This document shows positions 1-7,787 of a DNA stretch of 64,000 bases, piece by piece. A program made the position numbers and the translations under genes. How positions within the stretch are numbered: position 1 is the first letter of the stretch; every line of letters begins with the position of its first letter. The notes beneath the pieces are model-generated. The model was not told the origin of the DNA. It did no database searches and was given only the letters and a program-made list of their open reading frames with translations. The stretch is from an uncultured Marinobacter sp. (GTDB lineage: Bacteria; Pseudomonadota; Gammaproteobacteria; Pseudomonadales; Oleiphilaceae): NCBI RefSeq assembly GCF_947259545.1, contig NZ_CAMYMK010000009.1, positions 62,001-126,000 on the forward strand, in the 5' to 3' direction.

Positions 1-213
1 CGCAATGAAATTCTTCTTGTGGTACCTGACCAGCTCAAACAACCCCCAGCCCAGCGGAAAGGCTAGGCCGATAAGCAGGGCATTCACGCTGCCCAGGTGC
101 TCATCACCGCTGAATTTCATGAGGATCACAGAGGGGACGATAATGCTGACTAACAAGTCGACCCAGGGTCTGGGTTTGTGGTCCGGAATATTCGAGGAAT
201 TTGGAGAAGTCAT
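1..213 (-). CDS. VC0807-family inner-membrane protein (3' end outside window)
   Basis: Reading the minus strand from the ATG at 213 gives 71 codons that run off the window edge. After a short polar N-terminus there are two hydrophobic segments (about residues 18-33 and 44-62), joined by the stretch MKFSGDEHLG and followed by the basic stretch RYHKKNF. This pattern resembles the conserved integral-membrane family typified by Vibrio VC0807, whose function is unknown. The plus-strand ORF over the same bases has no such character and is a shadow. The ribosome-binding site is weak. It lies downstream of the amylase gene on the same strand, separated by a hairpin, so it is probably a separate unit. 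The family call is from memory of the sequence pattern. Confidence 0.6.
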   Translation of the reverse strand, partial: MTSPNSSNIPDHKPRPWVDLLVSIIVPSVILMKFSGDEHLGSVNALLIGLAFPLGWGLFELVRYHKKNFIA

Positions 214-253
214 CGCTTAGCCTGATTGGTGAAACAGCAGCAGACCGATAGGC

Positions 254-277
254 ACTGCCGGAGATCGTTCCGGCAGT
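254..277 (-). terminator. Hairpin after the amylase gene, terminator-like
   Basis: A perfect 9-bp stem (254-262 with 269-277) closes a 6-nt loop between the amylase stop and the next minus-strand start. There is no clear T-run on the minus strand, so intrinsic termination is plausible but unproven. Confidence 0.45.
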
Positions 278-310
278 ATACGATGAATTGAACGGGTTAC
301 GTAAGCGGGA

Positions 311-2023
311 TCAGAAGCTTCCCGAAGTACTCGCCGTGGACCCCGCATCTCCTGTTTGCAGCAGGTTGTTGTCACCGGATTGCCACACTAACTGGCTATC
401 CGGGTCGGTTTCACTGCGTTTGATACACTTCCATTCGATACCGGCATTAGCCGGCATGGTGAAGGTACCGTTCCAGGACGGGTAATTTTCCGGATCCAGT
501 TTCAGTGCGCTGGCAGGTGACCAGTTGCCCAGCGCCTCATTGTTGCCAGTCACATACACGCTTTGGCCCCAGTCGGTGTAGCCGTTGGCGCATGCAAAGG
601 ATACCGAAACACCCTCACCGTCATTGGGCTCTTCGATCCCGCCACAGGGTGCCCCTGTATGCAGTGCCGCTGCCTCCATCGCCGGAATATCCAGCGTCAC
701 CTGTCCGCCCTGGACAGTAATGCAGCTACCGTTGCCGGCGACGTTGGTGTACTCCCCGTCCGGAAGAGCGGTATTGAAGGTCCGTGACAGACTCCCCCCT
801 TCCCGGTTGATCGCCACAAAGCCTTTGCTGCCCCGGTTGAAGGCAATCTGATTATTGCCGTTATCCCACCAGCCGGATACCCCGGTGCCATCGGTCACGT
901 TGCGGAATTCCACCATATTGGCAATCGCGTCCCAGCGATGTTCACAGATCCAGGCGTCACCGCATTGCGCGCTGCCATTCTGGTAAACCGTCTGGGCGGG
1001 TGGGCCCTGATCACCGTCGGAAAAGTTGTAGCTGGACATCACCTTCGGATACCCATAGGGCCAGGCCAACATGAATACGTTGGCAAGGTTGTACACACTG
1101 CCGTCCTTGTAGGTCACAACGTTGCTACCGCCGGCACCATGGCCACGCTGATTGTCATGGTTATCGGTGAACACCACGGCATCCCCGCCGGCCAGAAAGC
1201 CCCAGCTCTCACCAAAGCTGTTCAGATTGGCCAGTTGCTGGTTCTTGAAGACATCGCCAATGGAGGCACTGTAGCGAAACTCCGTGACATCGGAAATGCC
1301 GGTGTACTCCCCGGCACTCACCGCCTCGCCTCCCAGGTCGATCACCTCCTGAAACACATAGAGCGGATCATTCAATCCCGACAGAATGCCGCTGATGTCG
1401 GACGGCGACATGTGCTTGGCAGCATCAATGCGAATACCCTTCACACCCAGGGATGTCAGATGGTTCAGGTACCCGGCAATCGTGTTCTGCACATAGCTAT
1501 CCGCAGTATCCAGGTCCGGCAAGCCGACCAACTGGCAGTTACGCACCCGCCAGGCATCGTTGCCGTAGTCTTCCGGATTGATGGTGCAGGGGGAGTGAAA
1601 ATCGTTGCTGCTGTAGATGGGATAGCTGAAAGAACCGGAGTCATAGCTCGAGCCGGCGGTGCCTGTTCCGGAACCATTGGCCATATGATTGATCACCGCA
1701 TCGGCATAAACCTCCACGCCGGCGGCATTACAGCGCTGAACCATATCCGCAAAGGCATTGGCATCACCACTGCGACCTTGCAACTGATAACTGACCGGCT
1801 GATACCGGGTCCACCAGGCACTGCCCTGAATGTGCTCCTGAGGCGGCGACACCTGCACAGCACTGAAACCTTTCGGCCCGAGGAAATTCTCACATTCCTG
1901 AGCGACGTCGCTCCATTTCCATTCGAACAGATGAACAAACGCCCCCGCATGGGCCTGTTGGGTGGGTAACGCCATGGCCACGCCAAGGGCGGCGCCGGCG
2001 ATAAAGCGATGTTGAGGGATCAT
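311..2023 (-). CDS. Secreted alpha-amylase, GH13, with C-terminal CBM20 starch-binding domain
   Basis: A 570-aa exported alpha-amylase that hydrolyses internal alpha-1,4 bonds of starch. A signal peptide of about 26 residues ends in QQAHA. The GH13 barrel follows, with nucleophile Asp200 in GIRIDAAKH, acid/base Glu226 in VFQEV and Asp290 in FTDNHD. Arg198, Asn288 and Lys328 (GYPKVMSS) match the chloride-binding triad of the animal-type and Pseudoalteromonas haloplanktis enzymes, so chloride activation is likely. Residues from about 472 to 570 form a CBM20-like beta-sandwich that would bind granular starch. The ATG at 2023 is preceded by a good GGAG site. It appears monocistronic, with a CAGCCAA/TTGGCTG inverted repeat upstream that could be an operator. 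The enzyme family is sure; chloride dependence is inferred. Confidence 0.93.
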   Translation of the reverse strand: MIPQHRFIAGAALGVAMALPTQQAHAGAFVHLFEWKWSDVAQECENFLGPKGFSAVQVSPPQEHIQGSAWWTRYQPVSYQLQGRSGDANAFADMVQRCNAAGVEVYADAVINHMANGSGTGTAGSSYDSGSFSYPIYSSNDFHSPCTINPEDYGNDAWRVRNCQLVGLPDLDTADSYVQNTIAGYLNHLTSLGVKGIRIDAAKHMSPSDISGILSGLNDPLYVFQEVIDLGGEAVSAGEYTGISDVTEFRYSASIGDVFKNQQLANLNSFGESWGFLAGGDAVVFTDNHDNQRGHGAGGSNVVTYKDGSVYNLANVFMLAWPYGYPKVMSSYNFSDGDQGPPAQTVYQNGSAQCGDAWICEHRWDAIANMVEFRNVTDGTGVSGWWDNGNNQIAFNRGSKGFVAINREGGSLSRTFNTALPDGEYTNVAGNGSCITVQGGQVTLDIPAMEAAALHTGAPCGGIEEPNDGEGVSVSFACANGYTDWGQSVYVTGNNEALGNWSPASALKLDPENYPSWNGTFTMPANAGIEWKCIKRSETDPDSQLVWQSGDNNLLQTGDAGSTASTSGSF

Positions 2024-2066
2024 TGCATGCTCCTGTATTGTCTTTGTTGTGGTGCATTCTGTGTCT

Positions 2067-2103
2067 CAGCCAACGGTTGGTTGTTTTCTATTCGGATTGG
2101 CTG
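2067..2103 (-). promoter_or_regulatory. Inverted repeat upstream of the amylase gene, possible operator
   Basis: CAGCCAA at 2067-2073 and TTGGCTG at 2097-2103 form a 7-bp inverted repeat with a 23-bp spacer. A second short palindrome (CCAAC-G-GTTGG, 2070-2080) is nested in the left arm. It lies 44-80 bp upstream of the amylase start, where a regulator of starch use could bind. No protein can be assigned. From 2104 to 2212 I see nothing else distinct. Confidence 0.3.
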
Positions 2104-2212
2104 ATAAGAAGCAACATGCATTGTGCAATCTTTAGGCATAACATCCTTGAGGGTTAAAAATGGGGCGTAGCTGGAAGGAGGATACAGTTTGTAGGCAGGT
2201 AAGAGGCTGGAA

Positions 2213-2323
2213 GCATGGGTGAGGGATTGCCTTCTGAAACTGTGCGGAGCCAGGGATGGCGGAGCCCAAGCGTCCCATGGATGGGCTTGAAGCGTGTTTC
2301 AGAAGGCAATCCCTCACCCATGC
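2213..2323 (+). repeat. Class A long-hairpin element, copy 1
   Basis: Perfect 28-bp inverted repeat, 2213-2240 with 2296-2323, enclosing a 55-nt loop (2241-2295). The loop begins with GTGCGGAGCCAGGGATGGCG (from 2242), contains GCCCAAGCGTCCCATGGATG and ends AGCGT, features shared with copies at 5653, 7593 and 17996. The stem sequence is not shared with any other copy. It sits between the amylase promoter region and the gabT terminator. No ORF is evident and no transposase is nearby. In RNA it would form an extremely stable rod with short secondary hairpins in the loop. Confidence 0.85.
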
Positions 2324-2331
2324 CTGAAACC

Positions 2332-2359
2332 AAAAAAAAGCCGGGCGAATAGCCCGGCT
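2332..2359 (-). terminator. Intrinsic terminator of gabT
   Basis: On the minus strand an 8-bp GC-rich stem (2339-2346 with 2352-2359, loop 2347-2351) is followed by eight T residues (2332-2339 as A on the plus strand). It lies 28 nt past the gabT stop and is a textbook rho-independent terminator. Confidence 0.9.
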
Positions 2360-2386
2360 CCGGTCTTCAGAAAAGTTTGAAGGGAA

Positions 2387-3664
2387 TTAAGCCCCGACTT
2401 CCTTCAGGCACTCTTCCACAATTGCCAGACCTTCTTCCAGAACATCATCTTCGATGGTCACTGGCATCAGGAACCGCAACGTATTGCCGTACATACCACA
2501 GCTCAGCAGAATCAGACCCTTTTCCTTGGCTTTCTTGGTCACCGCCGCCGCCAGCTCCGGCTTGGGCGTACGGCTGGCCTTGCTTTCCACCAGCTCGAAG
2601 GCCGCCATGGGGCCAAGATTGCGCACGTTATCCACATGCTCGAACTGGTCCTGCCACTGACTGAAGCGCTGGTTCAGCTTCTCACCCAGTGCCTGGGCCT
2701 TGCCCAGAATATCCTCTTCCTTGAACACATCGAACACCGCCAACGCAGCCGCACAGGCCGTGGGACTACCGGTGTAAGTGCCACCGAGAGAGTTCGGGCC
2801 GGACGCATCCATATGATTGTCCGTACCGACAATGGCGGAAATTGGCATACCGTCCGCCATGCTCTTGGCCATGGTAATCAGATCCGGCTCAACACCGCTG
2901 TGCTCAATGGCGAACATCTTGCCGGTCCGGCCAAAGCCACTCTGCACTTCATCCACAATCATCAGGATATCGTTCTCGTCGCAGATCTTGCGGATCTCCT
3001 TGAGAAAACTCGCCGGTGCCGCATAGAAACCGCCCTCACCCAATACCGGCTCGATCACGATTGCTGCGGTATTGTGGGCCGGGGAATCGGCCTTCATCGC
3101 CATCTTCAGGCCGCGCAGCGCCTCGTCTTCACTGACACCGTGATAGGGAACGGGATAGGGAGCGCGATAGACGGTACCGGGCATCGGGCCGAAATCCGTC
3201 TGATAGGGTGCGGCCTTGCCGTTCATCGCCATGGTGTAAAAAGTACGACCATGGTAACCGCCGTCAAAGCAGATCACGTTGGTGCGGCCGGTGGCAGCAC
3301 GAGCGATCTTGATGGCGTTCTCCAGGGCTTCGGCGCCGGAGTTGGCGAGCATGACCTTGGCGTGGCCGCGTACCGGGCTCACACTGCTCAGTTTCTCTGC
3401 CAGTTTGACGTAGCCCTCATAGGGCATCACCGTCTGGCAGGTGTGCATCAGCTTATCCAGCTGGGCCTTGACGGCTTCCACCACCTTCGGATGGCGGTGA
3501 CCGATGTTGAGGACACCAATGCCACCGGCAAAATCAATCATCCGGTTGCCATCGGCATCCCACAGTTCCGCGTTGGTCGCGTGGTCGGCAAATTGCTCAT
3601 TGGGACTTGCCGCGCCCGCTGCAACGTAGCGTTCTTTGAGTGCCTGCAATTCTTTATTGCTCAC
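2387..3664 (-). CDS. gabT: 4-aminobutyrate aminotransferase, PLP-dependent class III
   Basis: A 425-aa cytoplasmic class III aminotransferase that moves the amino group of GABA to 2-oxoglutarate, giving succinate semialdehyde and glutamate. The PLP lysine is Lys267 in TMAKSMADG, with the cofactor Asp in LMIVDEVQSGFGRTG and the glycine-rich NSGAEALENAIKIAR earlier. I place the start at a GTG (3664) with AGGGAG nine bases upstream; this gives the length of E. coli GabT (426 aa), whereas the upstream in-frame ATG adds 26 residues without family character. No gabD is adjacent in this window. A 10-bp palindrome CTGATATCAG (3678-3687) overlaps the ribosome-binding site. Related omega-aminotransferases cannot be excluded, but the GabT motifs fit well. 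Confidence 0.88.
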   Translation of the reverse strand: MSNKELQALKERYVAAGAASPNEQFADHATNAELWDADGNRMIDFAGGIGVLNIGHRHPKVVEAVKAQLDKLMHTCQTVMPYEGYVKLAEKLSSVSPVRGHAKVMLANSGAEALENAIKIARAATGRTNVICFDGGYHGRTFYTMAMNGKAAPYQTDFGPMPGTVYRAPYPVPYHGVSEDEALRGLKMAMKADSPAHNTAAIVIEPVLGEGGFYAAPASFLKEIRKICDENDILMIVDEVQSGFGRTGKMFAIEHSGVEPDLITMAKSMADGMPISAIVGTDNHMDASGPNSLGGTYTGSPTACAAALAVFDVFKEEDILGKAQALGEKLNQRFSQWQDQFEHVDNVRNLGPMAAFELVESKASRTPKPELAAAVTKKAKEKGLILLSCGMYGNTLRFLMPVTIEDDVLEEGLAIVEECLKEVGA

Positions 3665-3700
3665 TTTGCCATTCTCCCTGATATCAGGTTCGAATATTCT

Positions 3701-3729
3701 GCGGCAACCCGGCATTGGCGGGTTGCCGC
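3701..3729 (-). terminator. Strong hairpin between the ABC exporter gene and gabT
   Basis: An 11-bp stem (3701-3711 with 3719-3729) closes a 7-nt loop in the 116-bp gap between the exporter stop (3781) and the gabT start (3664). There is no T-run on the minus strand, so it may be a terminator, an attenuator or an mRNA-stabilising structure. Confidence 0.5.
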
Positions 3730-3780
3730 CCTGGAATCTCACTATCAGTGTAAGGAGTACGGTGACGGTTCACAAACCGA

Positions 3781-5535
3781 CTAATGGATAGCAGTGGCGG
3801 TTTCCTCCCCGGAATCGCGGAACTGCAGCCGTGCCAGCCGCTGGTAGAGCGGGTTGCGCTGGATCAGCTCGTCATGGCGGCCAATGTCCTGAACCCTGCC
3901 CTGATCCATCACCGCGATCCGGTCGGCATCGCGAACCGTGGCCAGGCGGTGGGCGATAACCAGCGTGGTTCGTTCCGCTGTCAGTGCCGGCATGGCCTGT
4001 TGAATCAGATGCTCGCTTTCGGCATCCAGAGCGCTGGTGGCTTCATCCAGCAGCAGAACCGGAGCATCCGCCAGTAACGCACGGGCAATGGCCAATCGTT
4101 GTCTCTGACCACCGGAAAGCCCCAGACCACTGTCTCCCAACCGGGTGTCATACCCCTGTGGCAGGGCGCGGATGAATTCATCGGCGTGGGCAATAACGGC
4201 AGCTGCCCTCACCTCCTCCAGGCTGGCCGTTGGCCGTGCATAGCGGATATTGTCCATAACCGACCCATGAAACAGCGCCGGGTTCTGGGGCACCAGGGCA
4301 AAACACCGTCGCAGGTCTGCCAGGCTGAGCGCGTTGGCCGGAATACCGTCGAGGGTGATGGAGCCGGATTCCGGCTCATAAAAGCGCAGCAGCAGATCGA
4401 ACAGGGTGGATTTACCGGCACCGGAAGGCCCCACCAGTGCCAGGGTTTCGCCGGCCCGAATATTCAGGTTCAGACGGTCGATGGCCGGTACCTCCTGCCG
4501 CGACGGATAGTGAAAAGTCAGCCCCTGGATATCGATCTGTCCGCTGACGTTGGCAGGCAGAGGTATGGCGTTGTCCGGCTCGCTGACCAGCTCTGATGGC
4601 GTCTGCAACAGTTCAAACAGCCGTGCGGCGGACCCGGCGGCGCGCTGGAGTTCCCCGATCACTTCACTGAGCGCGCCGGCGGCCACACCCACCAGCAGGC
4701 TATAGAACACGAAGGCCGCCAGCTCGCCGGGGCTGATCCGGCCGTGGATAACATCCAGGCCGCCGATCCACAGAACTACGCCGACCGCGCCCATCACAAG
4801 CGCGATTGCCAGGGCGGTCAACCAGGAGCGTTGGCGGATACGGTCGCGGGCAATGTCGAACGCCCGCTCCGACACTTCAGCGAAAAAGCGGCGGTCGTGG
4901 GGCTGATGATTGAACGCCTGAACGGTTTTGATCTGGGCCAGATTTTCACCCACGTAACTGCCGACATCGGCCACCCGGTCCTGGCTGAGACGGGATAACT
5001 GACGGACCCGGCGCCCGAAAAACAGAATCGGAATGATCACCAGCGGGAAGCCCAGAAAAATCACGCCAGCCAGCTTGGCGTTGGTGACAAACAACAGAAT
5101 CAGGCCACCTACCAGCATCAGCGCATTGCGCAGGGCAATCGAGATGGTCGAGCCAATCACCGACTGCAGCACAGTGGTATCGGCGGTAAAGCGGGACTGG
5201 ATCTCCAGCGCCCGGTTCTGTTCAAAGAAGCCGGGGTGAAGGTCAATCAGGTGGTTGAAGACTTGCTTGCGAATATCCGCCACCACCCGCTCCCCGATCC
5301 AGGACACCAGGTAAAACCGCGAAAACGACCCGATCGCCAGTCCCAAAACCAGCACAAAAAACAGCCCGATGGCCCGGGCCAGGTTCTCGGGCGATTGGGT
5401 AGCCAGTCCCTGGTCCACCAGAATTCGTAAACCCTGGCCAAGGCCAAGAGTAATACCGGCAGTGATGATAAGCGCCACGATGGCGCCAACCACCGCCCGA
5501 CGGTAAGGGCTGATGAATCCGACAATCAGTTTCAA
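3781..5535 (-). CDS. ABC exporter, fused permease/ATPase (MsbA-related)
   Basis: A 584-aa half-transporter with an N-terminal six-helix permease domain (to about residue 300) and a C-terminal ATPase domain. The ATPase has Walker A GPSGAGKST, Q-loop VPQNPALF, signature LSGGQRQR, Walker B VLLLDEATSALD and switch His in VIAHRLATV. It would work as a homodimer in the inner membrane. It resembles the MsbA-related family of proteobacteria; the substrate is unknown. The start is odd. The first standard codon is a TTG at 5535 with no ribosome-binding site, but a perfect AGGAGG (5566-5571) lies upstream, six bases before an in-frame ATT (5557-5559) that would add eight residues. The gene diverges from a second exporter across a class A hairpin. 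Confidence 0.88.
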   Translation of the reverse strand: MKLIVGFISPYRRAVVGAIVALIITAGITLGLGQGLRILVDQGLATQSPENLARAIGLFFVLVLGLAIGSFSRFYLVSWIGERVVADIRKQVFNHLIDLHPGFFEQNRALEIQSRFTADTTVLQSVIGSTISIALRNALMLVGGLILLFVTNAKLAGVIFLGFPLVIIPILFFGRRVRQLSRLSQDRVADVGSYVGENLAQIKTVQAFNHQPHDRRFFAEVSERAFDIARDRIRQRSWLTALAIALVMGAVGVVLWIGGLDVIHGRISPGELAAFVFYSLLVGVAAGALSEVIGELQRAAGSAARLFELLQTPSELVSEPDNAIPLPANVSGQIDIQGLTFHYPSRQEVPAIDRLNLNIRAGETLALVGPSGAGKSTLFDLLLRFYEPESGSITLDGIPANALSLADLRRCFALVPQNPALFHGSVMDNIRYARPTASLEEVRAAAVIAHADEFIRALPQGYDTRLGDSGLGLSGGQRQRLAIARALLADAPVLLLDEATSALDAESEHLIQQAMPALTAERTTLVIAHRLATVRDADRIAVMDQGRVQDIGRHDELIQRNPLYQRLARLQFRDSGEETATAIH

Positions 5536-5652
5536 AGCCTTGCGATGACGGGTATTAATGATGTGCCTCCTGGATACGGCGTGCTGTAGACTCTGGCAAC
5601 AGTACGGTTTGGACTCCTAACAGGACCTATCATACAGCTATGTAAGAGCGTG

Positions 5653-5754
5653 CGGGGTGGGACTGCCTGCCAGGACCGTCAAAAGCCAGGGATGGCTTTT
5701 GCCGAGCGTACAGGGACGTATTTACAGCGTGTCCTGGCAGGCAGTCCCACCCCG
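5653..5754 (+). repeat. Class A long-hairpin element, copy 2
   Basis: Perfect 24-bp stem, 5653-5676 with 5731-5754, around a 54-nt loop (5677-5730). Beyond two mismatches the pairing resumes for about four bases on each side. The loop shares CCGAGCGTACAGGGACGTAT and the terminal ACAGCGT with copy 4. Its opening is CAAAAGCCAGGG/ATGGCTTTTG, a 9-bp internal hairpin in place of the GCGGAGCC of the other copies, so pairing is kept while sequence changes. It lies in the divergent gap between two ABC exporter genes, between the start of the minus-strand gene and that of the plus-strand gene, so it may be transcribed in a 5' leader. Confidence 0.85.
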
Positions 5755-5790
5755 TGCGCTCGACAACTCCGAAATTGAAGGAACACGCAA

Positions 5791-7599
5791 GTGCGCGCCT
5801 ACGCCGATAACGACTACCCTGCTGACCATAAACCGGACTGGAAGGTCATAGCCGGTCTATGGCCTTACCTGGCGGAATTTCGTGGCCGTGTCTTCCTGGC
5901 CCTGGGCTTTCTGGTGATCTCCAAGCTGGCCACCGTGGCGACGCCGGTGGCGCTGAAATACATCGTTGATTACCTGGACCAGAATCGGGGTGGCGAGCTG
6001 TTGTTGTGGATTCCGGTGCTGCTGGTGGTGGCCTACGGCTTGCTCCGCTTTGGCAGCACCCTGTTCAGTGAACTGCGGGATGCCGTTTTTGCCCGGGTAG
6101 CCGAGCGGGCGATGCGACGGGTGTCGTTGCGGGTGTTTGAACATCTTCATAACCGGGAACTGGCGTTTCACCTGGACCGCAAGACCGGTGGTCTGGCTCG
6201 CGATATCGAACGGGGCACCAATGGCATCAGTTTTCTGTTGCGTTTTACCCTGTTCAATATCGTGCCCACCCTGCTCGAAATCCTGATGGTTGCCGGCATT
6301 CTGTTTGTGGTGTTCAACGTGGGCTATGTGCTGGCGATTCTGGTGGCGGTGGTGGTCTACGTGGTGTTTTCCATCAAAGTCACCGAGTGGCGCACGAAGT
6401 TTGTACGGGAAGCCAATGCCCGGGACAACCAGTCCAACTCGCGGGCGGTGGACAGTTTGCTGAATTATGAAACGGTGAAGTACTTCAATAACGAGCGCTT
6501 CGAGGCGCAGCTGTACGACCGGGACCTGGAAGACTGGGAACAGGCCCGTCTGAAAAACCGGTTGTCACTGGCGGCGCTGAACTCGGGCCAGGCCCTGATC
6601 ATCGGCCTGGCGATGATTGCCATTATGGCGATGGCGGTGCGGGAGGTGGCCAGCGGCGAGATTACCCTGGGTGACTTCACCATGATCAACGCCTACCTGT
6701 TGCAACTGTTTATTCCCCTGAACGCCCTGGGATTTGTCTACCGGGAAATCCGTCAGGCGTTGGTGAATGTGGAGCGCCTGTTCGGGCTGTTGGGTGATCC
6801 CCCGGGCATAAAGGACGCGCCGGATGCCCGGGCGCTGGCAGTGAACGACGGAGAAGTATGCTTCAGCCACATCCACTTTGCCTATCGCCCGGATCGTCCG
6901 ATTCTGCAGGATGTGGATTTTTCCATTCCCGCGGGCCACACCGTGGCGGTGGTCGGGGCCAGCGGCGCGGGCAAGTCTACCCTCGCCCGGTTGCTGTTCC
7001 GCTTCTTCGATGTGGACAAGGGCGCGATTACCATCGATGGCCAGGATATCCGCGAGGTGACCCAGGACAGCCTGCGCGCCGCCATTGGCGTGGTCCCCCA
7101 GGATACGGTGCTGTTCAACGATACCCTGTATCGCAACCTGGCTTACGGCCGACCGGAGGCCAGTGAAGAAGAGGTGTATCGTGCCGCCCGCATGGCGCAT
7201 CTGGAAGACTTTATCCACAGCCTGCCCGATGGCTACGAAACCCGGGTCGGTGAGCGCGGGCTGAAACTGTCCGGGGGTGAAAAGCAGCGGGTGGCCATTG
7301 CCCGAGTGATTCTGAAGAACCCGCCGCTGCTGATTCTGGATGAGGCCACGTCGTCACTGGATTCGCTGTCCGAGCAGGCCATTCTGGGGGCGTTGAAGGA
7401 AGTCAGCCAGCAGCGGACGACGCTGGTCATCGCCCACCGCCTTTCCACGGTGCGGGATGCCGACGCCATTCTGGTAATGGATGGCGGCCGGATTGTGGAA
7501 AGCGGCCACCACAACGACCTGTTGGCCCGGGGTGGCCGCTATGCACATCTGTGGGAGCAGCAGCATCGGAGCGGTGATAACTCCCAGTTGAGCCAGTAA
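5791..7599 (+). CDS. ABC exporter of the ATM1/HMT1 type
   Basis: A 602-aa half-transporter: six transmembrane helices to about residue 330, then an ATPase domain with Walker A GASGAGKST, Q-loop VPQDTVLF, signature LSGGEKQR, Walker B LLILDEATSSLD and VIAHRLSTV. The permease carries the conserved segments TVKYFNNERFE and DNQSNSRAVDSLLNYE, typical of ATM1-type proteins that export glutathione-linked sulfur or metal conjugates. The start is a GTG with AAGGA nine bases upstream. Its stop codon lies inside the left arm of a class A hairpin shared with recD. The conjugate-export role is inferred from the family. Confidence 0.9.
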   Translation: MRAYADNDYPADHKPDWKVIAGLWPYLAEFRGRVFLALGFLVISKLATVATPVALKYIVDYLDQNRGGELLLWIPVLLVVAYGLLRFGSTLFSELRDAVFARVAERAMRRVSLRVFEHLHNRELAFHLDRKTGGLARDIERGTNGISFLLRFTLFNIVPTLLEILMVAGILFVVFNVGYVLAILVAVVVYVVFSIKVTEWRTKFVREANARDNQSNSRAVDSLLNYETVKYFNNERFEAQLYDRDLEDWEQARLKNRLSLAALNSGQALIIGLAMIAIMAMAVREVASGEITLGDFTMINAYLLQLFIPLNALGFVYREIRQALVNVERLFGLLGDPPGIKDAPDARALAVNDGEVCFSHIHFAYRPDRPILQDVDFSIPAGHTVAVVGASGAGKSTLARLLFRFFDVDKGAITIDGQDIREVTQDSLRAAIGVVPQDTVLFNDTLYRNLAYGRPEASEEEVYRAARMAHLEDFIHSLPDGYETRVGERGLKLSGGEKQRVAIARVILKNPPLLILDEATSSLDSLSEQAILGALKEVSQQRTTLVIAHRLSTVRDADAILVMDGGRIVESGHHNDLLARGGRYAHLWEQQHRSGDNSQLSQ

Positions 7600-7787
7600 G
7601 CGGAGGGCCTTGCCAAAACCGTGCGGAGCCAGGGGTGAAGAGCGAATAGCTCTTCACGGGCTGGCCATGGATGGCCTGCCCTGGACCTTCAGCGCGACGC
7701 AGGAGCAAAAAGCGCTGAAGGGCGGAACCCGAGCGTCACATGGATGTGCCGAAGGAGCGTGTTTTGGCAAGGCCCTCCGCTTACTGG
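7593..7787 (+). repeat. Class A long-hairpin element, copy 3 (large compound loop)
   Basis: Perfect 27-bp stem, 7593-7619 with 7761-7787, whose two ends read CCAGTAA inward. The left arm holds the stop codon of the ATM1-type exporter (7597-7599) and the right arm that of recD (7781-7783, minus strand), so both convergent genes end as Gln-stop inside the stem. The loop (7620-7760) is 141 nt, much longer than in other copies. It starts CGTGCGGAGCCAGG, ends GGAGCGT, and contains further small hairpins: GTGAAGAGC/GCTCTTCAC, GGCCATGGATGGCC and CACATGGATGTG. It looks like a bidirectional terminator built on the class A plan. Confidence 0.85.

Noticed and set aside
938..1969. 343-codon plus-strand open frame over the amylase gene
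   Set aside because: Fully antisense to a clear GH13 gene with signal peptide and catalytic motifs; no ribosome-binding site.
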